Origin: an uncultured Eubacteriales bacterium
Lineage (GTDB): Bacteria; Bacillota; Clostridia; Christensenellales; CAG-138
Direction of reading: 5' to 3'
Length of the DNA: 64,000 nucleotides
NCBI GenBank assembly: GCA_902786465.1
Contig: CADACQ010000001.1
Coordinates: 88,910-152,909, forward strand
Part shown: one piece after another, positions 15,671-23,231 of the stretch
Numbering within the stretch: position 1 is the first letter of the stretch
Layout of the letters: the number at the start of each line of letters is the position of its first letter
Notes under the pieces: generated by a model
Database searches by the model: none
What the model saw: only the letters and a program-made list of their open reading frames with translations
Told to the model about the DNA's origin: nothing
Translations under genes and position numbers: made by a program

Positions 15671-15882
15671 AGCCCCAATGTCCGAAAGGACACTGGGGCG
15701 CTTGGTTTGCGCGGTTCCACCCAAGTTTATCACTCGCATCCGGCGATATGGGGCCGGTCCCCTTCGAGTCGCCGGGCGGTCTTCCCCTCCTGCCCCCCGC
15801 GCGCCTTGCAGCCGACGAACGCGCTCTCTGAAGAAGGACAGCCCCTGAGGGTACTGCTTCCCGGGTCAACCCCGAAATATGG
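15671..15882 (-). ncRNA. T-box riboswitch, threonine
   Basis: On the minus strand the leader carries the conserved T-box TGGGTGGAACCGCG (15724-15711), which pairs with the free tRNA acceptor end. It is followed by the terminator GCCCCAGTGTCC-TTTC-GGACATTGGGGC and a T-run (15699-15669). Upstream are the stem I marks AGAGAG (AG bulge) and GGCTGCAAG (distal loop). An AGTA S-turn-like site lies near the leader start, and the triplet ACC, a threonine codon, sits at 15780-15778 after GAAG as the likely specifier. Uncharged tRNA-Thr would favour the antiterminator and thrS expression. The specifier choice is an inference from spacing. Confidence 0.93.
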
Positions 15883-15886
15883 AGAC

Positions 15887-15914
15887 ATTATACCACGGCA
15901 AACGGCCGTGTCAA
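15887..15914 (-). promoter_or_regulatory. Promoter of the thrS T-box leader
   Basis: On the minus strand TTGACA (15914-15909), 16-base spacer with an extended TGG before the -10, and TATAAT (15892-15887). This is close to perfect consensus. The 402-base gap between thrS and the next gene thus holds the leader RNA, this promoter and the opposing yybS promoter. Confidence 0.8.
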
Positions 15915-16004
15915 GCAAAATTCACCTGCGGTGAGCGAAATCCGGCTGCGCCGGGCTCAGGGTTGCCCCTGGCGGCGAATGGAGATCCCTTTGGCTTTTT
16001 CTGG

Positions 16005-16033
16005 TTGACGGTTGCAGACAATGATTGTAAAAT
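16005..16033 (+). promoter_or_regulatory. Promoter for the yybS-gdpP-rplI-dnaB operon
   Basis: TTGACG (16005-16010), 17-base spacer, TAAAAT (16028-16033). The expected transcript start falls on or next to the ATG at 16040, so translation would be leaderless unless an internal start is used. Confidence 0.6.
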
Positions 16034-16039
16034 GGGAGC

Positions 16040-16981
16040 ATGGAAAATAGCAGGGGAAAACAGAATGGGTTGACCTGGGGCCTGTGGCTGGGCTTCGCGG
16101 TGCTGGGCGGGTGCTCGGTGTACTACTATCCCCTGTTCCTGTTGACCATGCTGGCGGTCCCGGCGGTGTGGGCGGCCATGGCCTTTCGGACCCGGCCGGT
16201 GATGCTGCTGGTGGCCGCGGCGCTGGTGTTCCTCTTCGGCTATCTCATGGGCTACGCCCCCCTCAACTGCCTCTGTATCCTGGGGGCGGCGGCCCCGGCG
16301 GGCTGCGTCCTCTGGTTCAGCCAGAAGGAGCGCATGGGGAACTTCCAAAGCGTCCTCTACGTGACGCTCCTGCTGACCTTCGGCCAGTTTTTGATCTTCT
16401 GCGTGCCGGATCTGGTCGCCACTGGCGACCCCTACGCGTCGCTCCGCAGCTACTTTGCCGAGATACCGGCGCTGTTCGAGGGCACCAGCCTCCAGGATAC
16501 GGCCCTGCTTCTGGTGAGCCGGATCGACGAGCTGATCGTGGCCTGCTTCTTCGCCTTCGCGGGGGGCTACGCTCTCGTGAACGTGCTGCTGCTGCACGCC
16601 TTCAACAAGCGGCAGAAGGACATGCCCCTCTGCCCCCTGGGCCCCTACGGCACCTGGTCCGCCTCCTACGGGTACGTGATGATCCTGGGCGGCGCCAGCC
16701 TCCTCGTGACCATCCTGACCATGACCACAGACACACCCATGGTGTCGGCCCTGAGCCTGCTCCTCTATGAGATGTGGGCCATGCCCCTGCTCCTCACGGG
16801 AGCCAACTACCTGTACGCGGTGCTCAAGCGCCGCCTGCCCCAGAATCGCGTCGGGCTCCTGTACGGCCTCGTGATGGGCGCGGGGTTGGTGTTCCTGTAT
16901 CAGATCTTCCAAATGGTACTGCTGCTGCTGGGCCTCGTGGGGGTCATCCGCAGGCGGCGGGCCGGAAAGGCACAGCGATGA
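16040..16981 (+). CDS. YybS-like DUF2232 membrane protein
   Basis: A 313-residue polytopic membrane protein with eight or so hydrophobic segments, placed first in the yybS-gdpP-rplI-dnaB order known from Bacillus and relatives. It has no catalytic motif and its role is unknown; related proteins are S-component-like or cell-envelope proteins. The ATG at 16040 follows GGGAGC with no room for a normal ribosome site. An in-frame TTG at 16070 is preceded by AGGGGAAAAC and begins just before the first membrane helix, so it is an alternative start. The stop overlaps the gdpP start by four bases. Confidence 0.8.
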   Translation: MENSRGKQNGLTWGLWLGFAVLGGCSVYYYPLFLLTMLAVPAVWAAMAFRTRPVMLLVAAALVFLFGYLMGYAPLNCLCILGAAAPAGCVLWFSQKERMGNFQSVLYVTLLLTFGQFLIFCVPDLVATGDPYASLRSYFAEIPALFEGTSLQDTALLLVSRIDELIVACFFAFAGGYALVNVLLLHAFNKRQKDMPLCPLGPYGTWSASYGYVMILGGASLLVTILTMTTDTPMVSALSLLLYEMWAMPLLLTGANYLYAVLKRRLPQNRVGLLYGLVMGAGLVFLYQIFQMVLLLLGLVGVIRRRRAGKAQR

Positions 16982-18933
16982 AACGATATCGAGGGGTCCT
17001 GATCTTCCTGGGGTTGGCGCTGCTCGCCTTGGCGGGCGCGGTCTATTACTATGACCATATGCTGGGCTACCTGTGCCTGGGCGCGGCGGCCCTCGTCACG
17101 CTGATCGTCCTGCTGCTGCTCGTAGGCGTGGCCAAGAGGCAGCAGCGGCTCATGGACACCGTCTTCGCGGACAACAACACCGCCGCTTCGGAGCTCATCC
17201 GGAAGGTGAACATCCCGGTGCTGCTAATGGATCTGAACGGCAAGATCGTCTGGCGCAACGACGCCCTGACCGCCGTGTTCGACGGGAAGAACGTGCTGGA
17301 CGTGCTGCCCAACTTCAAGCCCACCCAGCCCACGGTCCAGCAGATCCTGCTCTCCGGCACCAACTATCAGGTCATGACCATGCCGGTCCGCCGGGCCAAC
17401 ACCCGCAAAAAGCTCCTGTTCCAGTACTGGCTGGACCGGACCGAGGCCGCCCACTATCAGCGGCTGTACACGGAGCAGATGCCCTACGTGATGCTGGTGT
17501 ACATGGACAACTATGAGGAGCTGGCGGGGGATCGTCAGTTCCACGGCACGGCGGTCTTGGCCGAGGTGGAGCGCCTCGTGTCCGAGCTCTGCCGCCGGAC
17601 CGGGGGCATCTACCGCCGGTACGAGAACGGCCGCTTCCTCTGCGTGCTGGAGGCCGCGGAGGTCACCAAAATCGAGAAGGAAAAGTTTAAGCTGCTGGAG
17701 CAGGCCCGGCACCTGGAGACGGGCACCGGCGCCACGCTGTCGTTGTCCGTGGCCGTGGGCATGGCCCCCCGGATCGCCCAGTCCGAGGAGGGGGCCCGCA
17801 CCGCCATGGAGCTGGCTCTCGGCCGGGGCGGCGACCAGGCCGTGGTCCGGGACGGGGCCGACTACCGATTCTACGGCGGCCGCAAGCAACAGGACGCCCG
17901 GCAGAGCCGGGTCAAGATGCGGCTCTTTGCCAAGGCCCTCCGCCAGCTCATCGAGGGCGGTGGGGACGTGTTCATCATGGGCCACAAGAACCCGGACATG
18001 GACTGCCTGGGCGCGGCCCTGGGCATCGCCACCTGCGTGCTCCACACCCGCATGCGGCCCTTCATCGTGCTTACGGAGCGGAACGACGCCACGGCGGACG
18101 CCCTCTCGGAGATGGACCGGCTGGGGCTCAGCGAAAAGCTCCTCATCACCGGCCCGGAGGCTTTGGAGATGGTGAAGCCCAACTCGATCCTGGTGGTGGT
18201 GGACACCCAGCGGCCCATGATCACCGACTGTCCGGCCCTCCTCGATCGGGTGGAGAAGATCGTGCTCATCGACCACCATCGCCGCAGCGCGGACTACATC
18301 GAGAACCCCACCCTCCACTATCTGGAGTCCCGGGCCTCCTCCGCTTCGGAGATGGTCACGGAGGTGCTTCAGTACTACGACGAGTCCGTGCGGCCCGACA
18401 GCTTCGTGTGCAGCGCCCTGCTCGCAGGCATCGAGCTCGATACCAAGCAGTTCGTGTTCAACGTGGGCAGCCGCACCTTCGAGGCGGCGGGGTATTTGAG
18501 GCGGAACGGGGCGGATCTGGCCTTGGTCAAGGCCCTGTTCCAGAACGATTTTGACAGCTTCGTCCAGGTGGCCCGGACGGTGGAGAAGGCCGAGATCGGC
18601 GACGACGGCGTGGCCATCGCCATTTGCGAGCCCGGAGCCGAGGAGCCCCAGCTGGTGGCGGCCCGGGCGGCGGACGAGCTTTTGAAGGTGAAGGGCGTGA
18701 AGGCCGCCTTCACCCTGGCGGACATGGGCGATTACATCAACATCTCCGGCCGCAGTTACGGGCTCATCAACGTGCAGCTCATCTTGGAGCAGCTGGGCGG
18801 CGGCGGGCATCTGACCATGGCCGGGGCCCAGGTCCGGGGCAAAACGGCGGAGGAGGCCGTGGCCCTGCTGAAGGACTGCATCCGGCCCCAGGAGCGACAA
18901 GAACCTACAGAAGAACCCGAAGGAGGAGAATGA
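16978..18933 (+). CDS. gdpP: Cyclic-di-AMP phosphodiesterase GdpP
   Basis: A 651-residue membrane enzyme that hydrolyses c-di-AMP to pApA. Two N-terminal membrane helices (about 5-48) are followed by a PAS-like region (about 70-150), a degenerate GGDEF domain (about 175-300; the active loop reads 'YENGRF'), then the DHH/DHHA1 catalytic part. 'GHKNPDMDCLGAALG' lies near residue 336, the 'DHH' at 432-434, and the 'GGGGH' motif near 607. All manganese-site motifs are intact. It is translationally coupled to yybS and followed at once by rplI, as in Bacillus. Confidence 0.95.
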   Translation: MKRYRGVLIFLGLALLALAGAVYYYDHMLGYLCLGAAALVTLIVLLLLVGVAKRQQRLMDTVFADNNTAASELIRKVNIPVLLMDLNGKIVWRNDALTAVFDGKNVLDVLPNFKPTQPTVQQILLSGTNYQVMTMPVRRANTRKKLLFQYWLDRTEAAHYQRLYTEQMPYVMLVYMDNYEELAGDRQFHGTAVLAEVERLVSELCRRTGGIYRRYENGRFLCVLEAAEVTKIEKEKFKLLEQARHLETGTGATLSLSVAVGMAPRIAQSEEGARTAMELALGRGGDQAVVRDGADYRFYGGRKQQDARQSRVKMRLFAKALRQLIEGGGDVFIMGHKNPDMDCLGAALGIATCVLHTRMRPFIVLTERNDATADALSEMDRLGLSEKLLITGPEALEMVKPNSILVVVDTQRPMITDCPALLDRVEKIVLIDHHRRSADYIENPTLHYLESRASSASEMVTEVLQYYDESVRPDSFVCSALLAGIELDTKQFVFNVGSRTFEAAGYLRRNGADLALVKALFQNDFDSFVQVARTVEKAEIGDDGVAIAICEPGAEEPQLVAARAADELLKVKGVKAAFTLADMGDYINISGRSYGLINVQLILEQLGGGGHLTMAGAQVRGKTAEEAVALLKDCIRPQERQEPTEEPEGGE

Positions 18934-18934
18934 T

Positions 18935-19353
18935 ATGAAAGTCGTGTTGGAACAGGACGTGAAGGGCACCGGCAAGAAGGGCGAGGTGGTGAACGTATCC
19001 GACGGATACGCCCGCAACTTCCTCCTGCCCCGGAAGATGGCTTCCCCGGCGGATTCCTCCGCGGTGAACGCCATGAACATCCAGAAGAGCGCCGCCCAGC
19101 ATCGGAAGTTCGAGGCGGGCGTGAAGGCCAGGGAGCTGGCCAAGAAGTTGGACAACGCCATGGTGAAGGTCCCCGTCCGGGTGGGCGAGAACGGCAAGAT
19201 GTTCGGCACCGTCTCCGGCAAGGAGGTGGCCGCCGCCATCGAGGAGCAGCTGGGCCTCACCGTGGACAAGAAGAAGATCAGCCTGGACCCAAGCTCTCCC
19301 TGTTCGAAGAGGTCAAAGCCAATCTGAAGGTCATCGTCGAGGAACAGAAATAA
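18935..19353 (+). pseudogene. rplI: Ribosomal protein bL9 gene with frame-breaking deletion near the C-terminus
   Basis: The first 116 residues are a normal bL9: 'MKVVLEQDVKGTGKKGEVVNV' style start, the DGYARNFLLP signature, the long helix and the start of the C-domain. After 'KKKISLD' at about 19288 the reading frame is lost. The original frame ends at 19327 with an unrelated tail (PSSPCSKRSKPI), while the true bL9 ending (EVKANLKVIVEEQK, stop at 19351-19353) continues in another frame. Compared with B. subtilis bL9 about 31 bases are missing. The product would be 130 residues with a truncated rRNA-binding C-domain. Either a recent mutation, tolerable because bL9 is not essential in several bacteria, or an assembly error. 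Confidence 0.85.
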
Positions 19354-19354
19354 A

Positions 19355-20692
19355 GTGGAAGAGCGACTGGAACGGGTACTGCCCAACAATCTGGACGCGG
19401 AGAAATCCGTGCTGGGGAGCATGCTCCTCGAGAAGGACGCCCTGGAACTGGTGCTGGAACAGCTCCGCGTGGAGGACTTCTACAGCGCCGCCCATCAGCG
19501 GATCTTCGAGGCCATGGCCAACATCCGCACCGCGGGCCAGGCCGTGGACCTGGTCACCCTCAGCGAGGAGCTGGAGCGCCGGGGCTTTTTGGACATGGTC
19601 GGCGGCGCGGTGTATCTCACCGAGCTCATGGCCTTCGTGCCCACGGCGGCTAACGTGAGCTACTACGCCAAGATCGTGGAGGAGCGCAGCGTCCAGCGGA
19701 GCTTGGTCCACGCCGGCAACGAGATGATCCGGGACGGCATGAACGACGACAAGGACGTGGACGAGAGCTTGAACCTGGCGGAGAAGCGGATCTACGACAT
19801 CTCCATGCGCAAGACCGAGGACTCCATCGCCCCCATCCGGGACATCGTGCCCGACGCCCTCAACGAGATCGGGGACCTGATGGCCCGGCAGGGGAAACTC
19901 ACCGGCGTCGCCACGGGCTTCAGGGATCTCGATCGCATGACCAACGGCCTGCAAAAGTCCGATTTGATCATCGTGGCCGCCCGGCCCGCCATGGGCAAGT
20001 CCGCCTTCGCCCTGAACATCGCCCAGTACGCCGCCCTCCACGACAACCGGTCCGTGGTCTATTTCTCCCTGGAGATGGGCAAGGAGCAGCTGGTCATGCG
20101 CATGCTCTGCACGGAGGCCTCCGTGGACTCCCAGCGGATCAAGGAAGGGCTGCTGACCGACGAGGAGATGAGCCGGCTCATGGACGCGGCGGAGCCCATG
20201 CAGAAGAGCAAGATCAGCATCGACGACGGGGGCAACGCCACCGTGGCCAGCATCCGGTCGAAGTGCCGCCGCCTGAAGGCCAAGCAGGGGCTGGACCTGG
20301 TCATCGTAGACTACATGCAGCTCATGAGCGGCACGGGCATGGGGAACCGCAAGAGCGACTCCAGGCAGCAGGAGGTCTCCGACATGACCCGGGCCATGAA
20401 GCTGCTGGCCCGGGAGCTGGACGTGCCCATCATACTGCTGGCGCAGCTGAACCGAGGCCCCGAGACCCGGCAGGACCACAAGCCCATGATCGCGGACCTG
20501 CGGGAAAGCGGCTCCATCGAGCAGGACGCCGATATGGTCATCCTCCTCTACCGGCCCCAGGTCTACGACTCCTCCCTGGACAACACCTCGGAGATCATCA
20601 TCGCCAAGCACCGCCACGGCCCCACCGGCGACGTGCAGCTCGCCTGGCAGGGCGAGTACACCCGGTTCATGAACCTGGCGAAGGAACAATAG
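19355..20692 (+). CDS. dnaB: Replicative DNA helicase
   Basis: A 445-residue DnaB-type hexameric helicase (called DnaC in Bacillus) that unwinds DNA at the replication fork. The N-terminal primase-interacting domain (about 1-105) opens with 'LPNNLDAEKSVLGSMLLEKDA'-type sequence; the RecA-like domain has Walker A 'ARPAMGKS' near residues 209-216, Walker B 'LDLVIVDYMQLM', and the arginine-finger region 'FDHRG'-equivalent 'IIAKHRHGPTG'. The start is GTG at 19355, one base after the bL9 reading frame's stop, with a GAGG about 12 bases upstream. Last gene of the yybS-gdpP-rplI-dnaB group. Confidence 0.93.
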   Translation: MEERLERVLPNNLDAEKSVLGSMLLEKDALELVLEQLRVEDFYSAAHQRIFEAMANIRTAGQAVDLVTLSEELERRGFLDMVGGAVYLTELMAFVPTAANVSYYAKIVEERSVQRSLVHAGNEMIRDGMNDDKDVDESLNLAEKRIYDISMRKTEDSIAPIRDIVPDALNEIGDLMARQGKLTGVATGFRDLDRMTNGLQKSDLIIVAARPAMGKSAFALNIAQYAALHDNRSVVYFSLEMGKEQLVMRMLCTEASVDSQRIKEGLLTDEEMSRLMDAAEPMQKSKISIDDGGNATVASIRSKCRRLKAKQGLDLVIVDYMQLMSGTGMGNRKSDSRQQEVSDMTRAMKLLARELDVPIILLAQLNRGPETRQDHKPMIADLRESGSIEQDADMVILLYRPQVYDSSLDNTSEIIIAKHRHGPTGDVQLAWQGEYTRFMNLAKEQ

Positions 20693-20704
20693 AGGGTTCG
20701 ATCC

Positions 20705-21382
20705 ATGTACCGTATCTTCCTGGTGGAGGACGACCCGATCATCGCCGAGACGGTGCAGAAGCACCTTGAAAGCTGGGGCTGGCAGGTGAATGCCGCGGCG
20801 GATTTCGCCCGGGTCATGGACGACTTTTCCGCCTTCGACCCCCAGCTGGTGCTGCTGGACATCTCCCTGCCCGTCTATAACGGCTACCACTGGTGCAGCG
20901 AGATCCGCAAGGTCTCCCGGGTGCCGGTGATCTTCCTCTCCTCCGCCTCGGACAACATGAACATCGTCATGGCCATGCACATGGGCGGCGACGACTTCAT
21001 CCCCAAACCCTTCGATCTGAACGTGCTGACGGCCAAGGTCCAGGCCCTGCTGCGGCGGACCTATGAGTTCTCCCGGGAGCAGGCTGAAATCGCCCTGGGC
21101 GGCGGCGCCCTGCGGCTTCGGGAGGGCGTGTTCGTGAAGGGGGATGTGCGGCTGGAACTGACCCGGAACGAGTTCCGCATACTGGAGATGCTGCTCGAAA
21201 ACCGGGGCCGGATCGTCAGCCGGGAGGAGCTTATGGAGCGGCTCTGGTCCACGGACAGCTTCGTGGACGAAAACACCTTGAGCGTCAACGTGAACCGGCT
21301 CCGCAAGAAGCTGGAGGGGGCTGGCCTTTTCGACGCCATCCGCACCCGCAAGGGCGAGGGATACATCATCGAAGCCCTATGA
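20705..21382 (+). CDS. OmpR-family response regulator, BceR-like
   Basis: A 225-residue regulator. The receiver domain (1-115) holds the acidic pocket 'VEDDP', the phospho-acceptor Asp in 'LLDISLP' and the Lys in 'PKPFD'. The winged-helix domain (about 130-225) ends in 'TRKGEGYIIEAL', typical of OmpR/PhoB proteins. It overlaps the sensor kinase by four bases and precedes a two-gene ABC module, the standard BceRS-BceAB layout for sensing and removing peptide antibiotics. It probably binds the direct repeats upstream of the ABC genes. Confidence 0.9.
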   Translation: MYRIFLVEDDPIIAETVQKHLESWGWQVNAAADFARVMDDFSAFDPQLVLLDISLPVYNGYHWCSEIRKVSRVPVIFLSSASDNMNIVMAMHMGGDDFIPKPFDLNVLTAKVQALLRRTYEFSREQAEIALGGGALRLREGVFVKGDVRLELTRNEFRILEMLLENRGRIVSREELMERLWSTDSFVDENTLSVNVNRLRKKLEGAGLFDAIRTRKGEGYIIEAL

Positions 21383-22362
21383 AGCTGTTCCTGTCCTATC
21401 TCAAATCCCATTTACGACTGCTGCTGATGCTGGCCCTGTTCGGGGCCGTGTCCGCGGCGGTCCTTTTGCTATACAAGGCGCCTCTCGAAGGGGCCCTGTA
21501 CGCACTGCTGCTGTGCCTCGCTCTGGGCCTCGGCTTCTTCGCGGCGGGGTTCCTCCGCTATCGCCGGAAGCACCGGGCCCTGCAGCGGACCCTGGTGCAG
21601 CTTCCCGAGGGCCTGCCGCCCCTGCCGGAGCCCCAGGACGCCCCGGAGGCGGACTATCAAGCTTTGCTCACCGCTCTGGACGAGGACCGGCGTCGGATCG
21701 CCGCCCGCGCCGCCCAGGACCGGGATCGGGCGGAGACCTTCTACACCGCCTGGGTCCACCAGATCAAGACGCCCATGGCGGCCATGGACCTGCTGCTCCA
21801 AAGCGGACAGCCGGACGGGGCGCTCCTGAAGGGGGAGCTGTTCCGCATGGAGAAGTACGCGGACCTGGTGCTGACCTACCAGCGACTGGGGAGCGACACC
21901 ACGGACCTGGTGCTGAAGGCATGCGACCTCGATACCGTGATCCGGGCCGCCGTGAAGGAGTACGCCCGGCTGTTCATCCTAAAGAAGCTGACCCTGTCCT
22001 TCACGCCCACGGGCCTCACCGTTCTCACCGACGAGAAATGGCTGGGGTTCGTCATCGGTCAGCTCCTGAGCAACGCCCTCAAGTATACCCAGCAGGGCGG
22101 CGTATCCGTCTACGCCCAGGGCCAACGCCTAATCATCGAGGATACGGGGGTGGGCATCCCCCCGGAGGAGCTGCCCCGGATCTTCGAGAAGAGCTTCACC
22201 GGCGAGAACGGCCGCGCTGCCCAGGGCACCACGGGCCTGGGGCTCTACCTCTGCCGCCGGGCCTGCGCCCTGTTGGGGCATTCGATCTCCGCCGAATCGG
22301 AGGTGGGCAAAGGAACGAAGGTCATCCTGGACCTGGCCCGGCCGGAGCTTTCCGCAGAATGA
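21379..22362 (+). CDS. Intramembrane-sensing histidine kinase, BceS-like
   Basis: A 327-residue kinase. Two closely spaced N-terminal membrane helices (about 12-32 and 36-58) leave almost no outside loop, the hallmark of BceS-type kinases that sense through their partner transporter. The H-box is 'FYTAWVHQIKTPMAAM', the N-box 'QLLSNALKYT', the G1 box 'EDTGVGIPPEEL' and the G2 box 'GTTGLGLYL', so all catalytic parts are present. Coupled to the response regulator by an ATGA overlap. Confidence 0.9.
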   Translation: MKLFLSYLKSHLRLLLMLALFGAVSAAVLLLYKAPLEGALYALLLCLALGLGFFAAGFLRYRRKHRALQRTLVQLPEGLPPLPEPQDAPEADYQALLTALDEDRRRIAARAAQDRDRAETFYTAWVHQIKTPMAAMDLLLQSGQPDGALLKGELFRMEKYADLVLTYQRLGSDTTDLVLKACDLDTVIRAAVKEYARLFILKKLTLSFTPTGLTVLTDEKWLGFVIGQLLSNALKYTQQGGVSVYAQGQRLIIEDTGVGIPPEELPRIFEKSFTGENGRAAQGTTGLGLYLCRRACALLGHSISAESEVGKGTKVILDLARPELSAE

Positions 22363-22376
22363 CGCATCTTGCAAAA

Positions 22377-22432
22377 CCGTAAGCTTCCCGTAAGCTAACG
22401 AAATGGCAGCCCCCGGAGAACGGGGGTATACT
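22377..22432 (+). promoter_or_regulatory. BceAB-type promoter with 11-bp-spaced direct repeats
   Basis: CCGTAAGCT occurs at 22377-22385 and again at 22388-22396, one helical turn (11 bp) apart, as expected for tandem OmpR/PhoB-family binding. Downstream are a poor -35 TGGCAG (22404-22409), a 17-base spacer containing the inverted repeat CCCCCG-GAGAA-CGGGGG (22410-22426), and a good -10 TATACT (22427-22432). A weak -35 next to an activator site fits positive control by the response regulator. Confidence 0.65.
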
Positions 22433-22463
22433 TGTCCCATCAAACATGATGGAGGAAACGGAT

Positions 22464-23231
22464 ATGTCCCTGTTGGAAGTGAAGAATCTAAGGAAGGTCT
22501 ACACCACCCGCCTGGGTGGGACCGGGGTGGAGGCGCTTAAAAACGTGAGCTTCGCCGTGGAAAGCGGGGAGTTCGTGGCCATCATGGGCGAGAGCGGCTC
22601 CGGGAAGACCACCCTTTTGAACATCCTGGCGGCTCTCGATCGCCCCTCCGGCGGCCGGGTGCTGCTGAACGGGGAGGACATGGCCGGCGTCCGGGAGCGG
22701 GATTTGACCGCCTTTCGCCGGGACAACCTGGGGTTCGTGTTCCAGGACTTCAATTTGCTGGACGCCTTCACCGTCCGGGACAACGTCTTTTTGCCCCTGG
22801 TGCTGGCGGGCAAGAGCTACGACGAGATGAACGGGCGGCTCCTGCGCCTCGCCCCGGCTCTGGGCATCGGGGAGTTGCTCAACAAGTTCCCCTACGAGCT
22901 CTCCGGCGGCCAGAAGCAGCGCACCGCCGTGGCGCGGGCCCTCATCACCCAGCCCGCCATCCTGCTGGCCGACGAGCCCACGGGCGCCCTCGACTCCAAG
23001 GCCTCCGACAGCCTTCTTCGGGTTTTCGAGAACCTGAACGCCCAGGGCCAGACCATCCTGATGGTCACCCACAGCGTCACCGCCGCCAGCCACGCCAAGC
23101 GGACGTTGTTCCTCCGGGACGGCATGATCTACCACCAGCTCTACCGGGGCAACCGGACCCAGGGGGAGATGTTCGCCGAGATCTCCCATACCCTGACGGT
23201 CATGACCAGCGGGGAAAACGGCCATGCGTAA
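22464..23231 (+). CDS. ABC transporter ATPase, BceA-like
   Basis: A 255-residue MacB/LolD-type ATPase. Walker A 'GESGSGKTTL' near residue 40, Q-loop 'FQDFNLLDAF', signature 'LSGGQKQRTAVARAL', Walker B 'ILLADEPTGALD'. The start at 22464 has GGAGG eight bases upstream, better than the in-frame ATG at 22446 or 22449. It overlaps the permease gene by eight bases. With the FtsX-type permease it would form a peptide-antibiotic sensor and resistance transporter such as those against bacitracin or other lipid II-binding peptides. Confidence 0.92.
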   Translation: MSLLEVKNLRKVYTTRLGGTGVEALKNVSFAVESGEFVAIMGESGSGKTTLLNILAALDRPSGGRVLLNGEDMAGVRERDLTAFRRDNLGFVFQDFNLLDAFTVRDNVFLPLVLAGKSYDEMNGRLLRLAPALGIGELLNKFPYELSGGQKQRTAVARALITQPAILLADEPTGALDSKASDSLLRVFENLNAQGQTILMVTHSVTAASHAKRTLFLRDGMIYHQLYRGNRTQGEMFAEISHTLTVMTSGENGHA

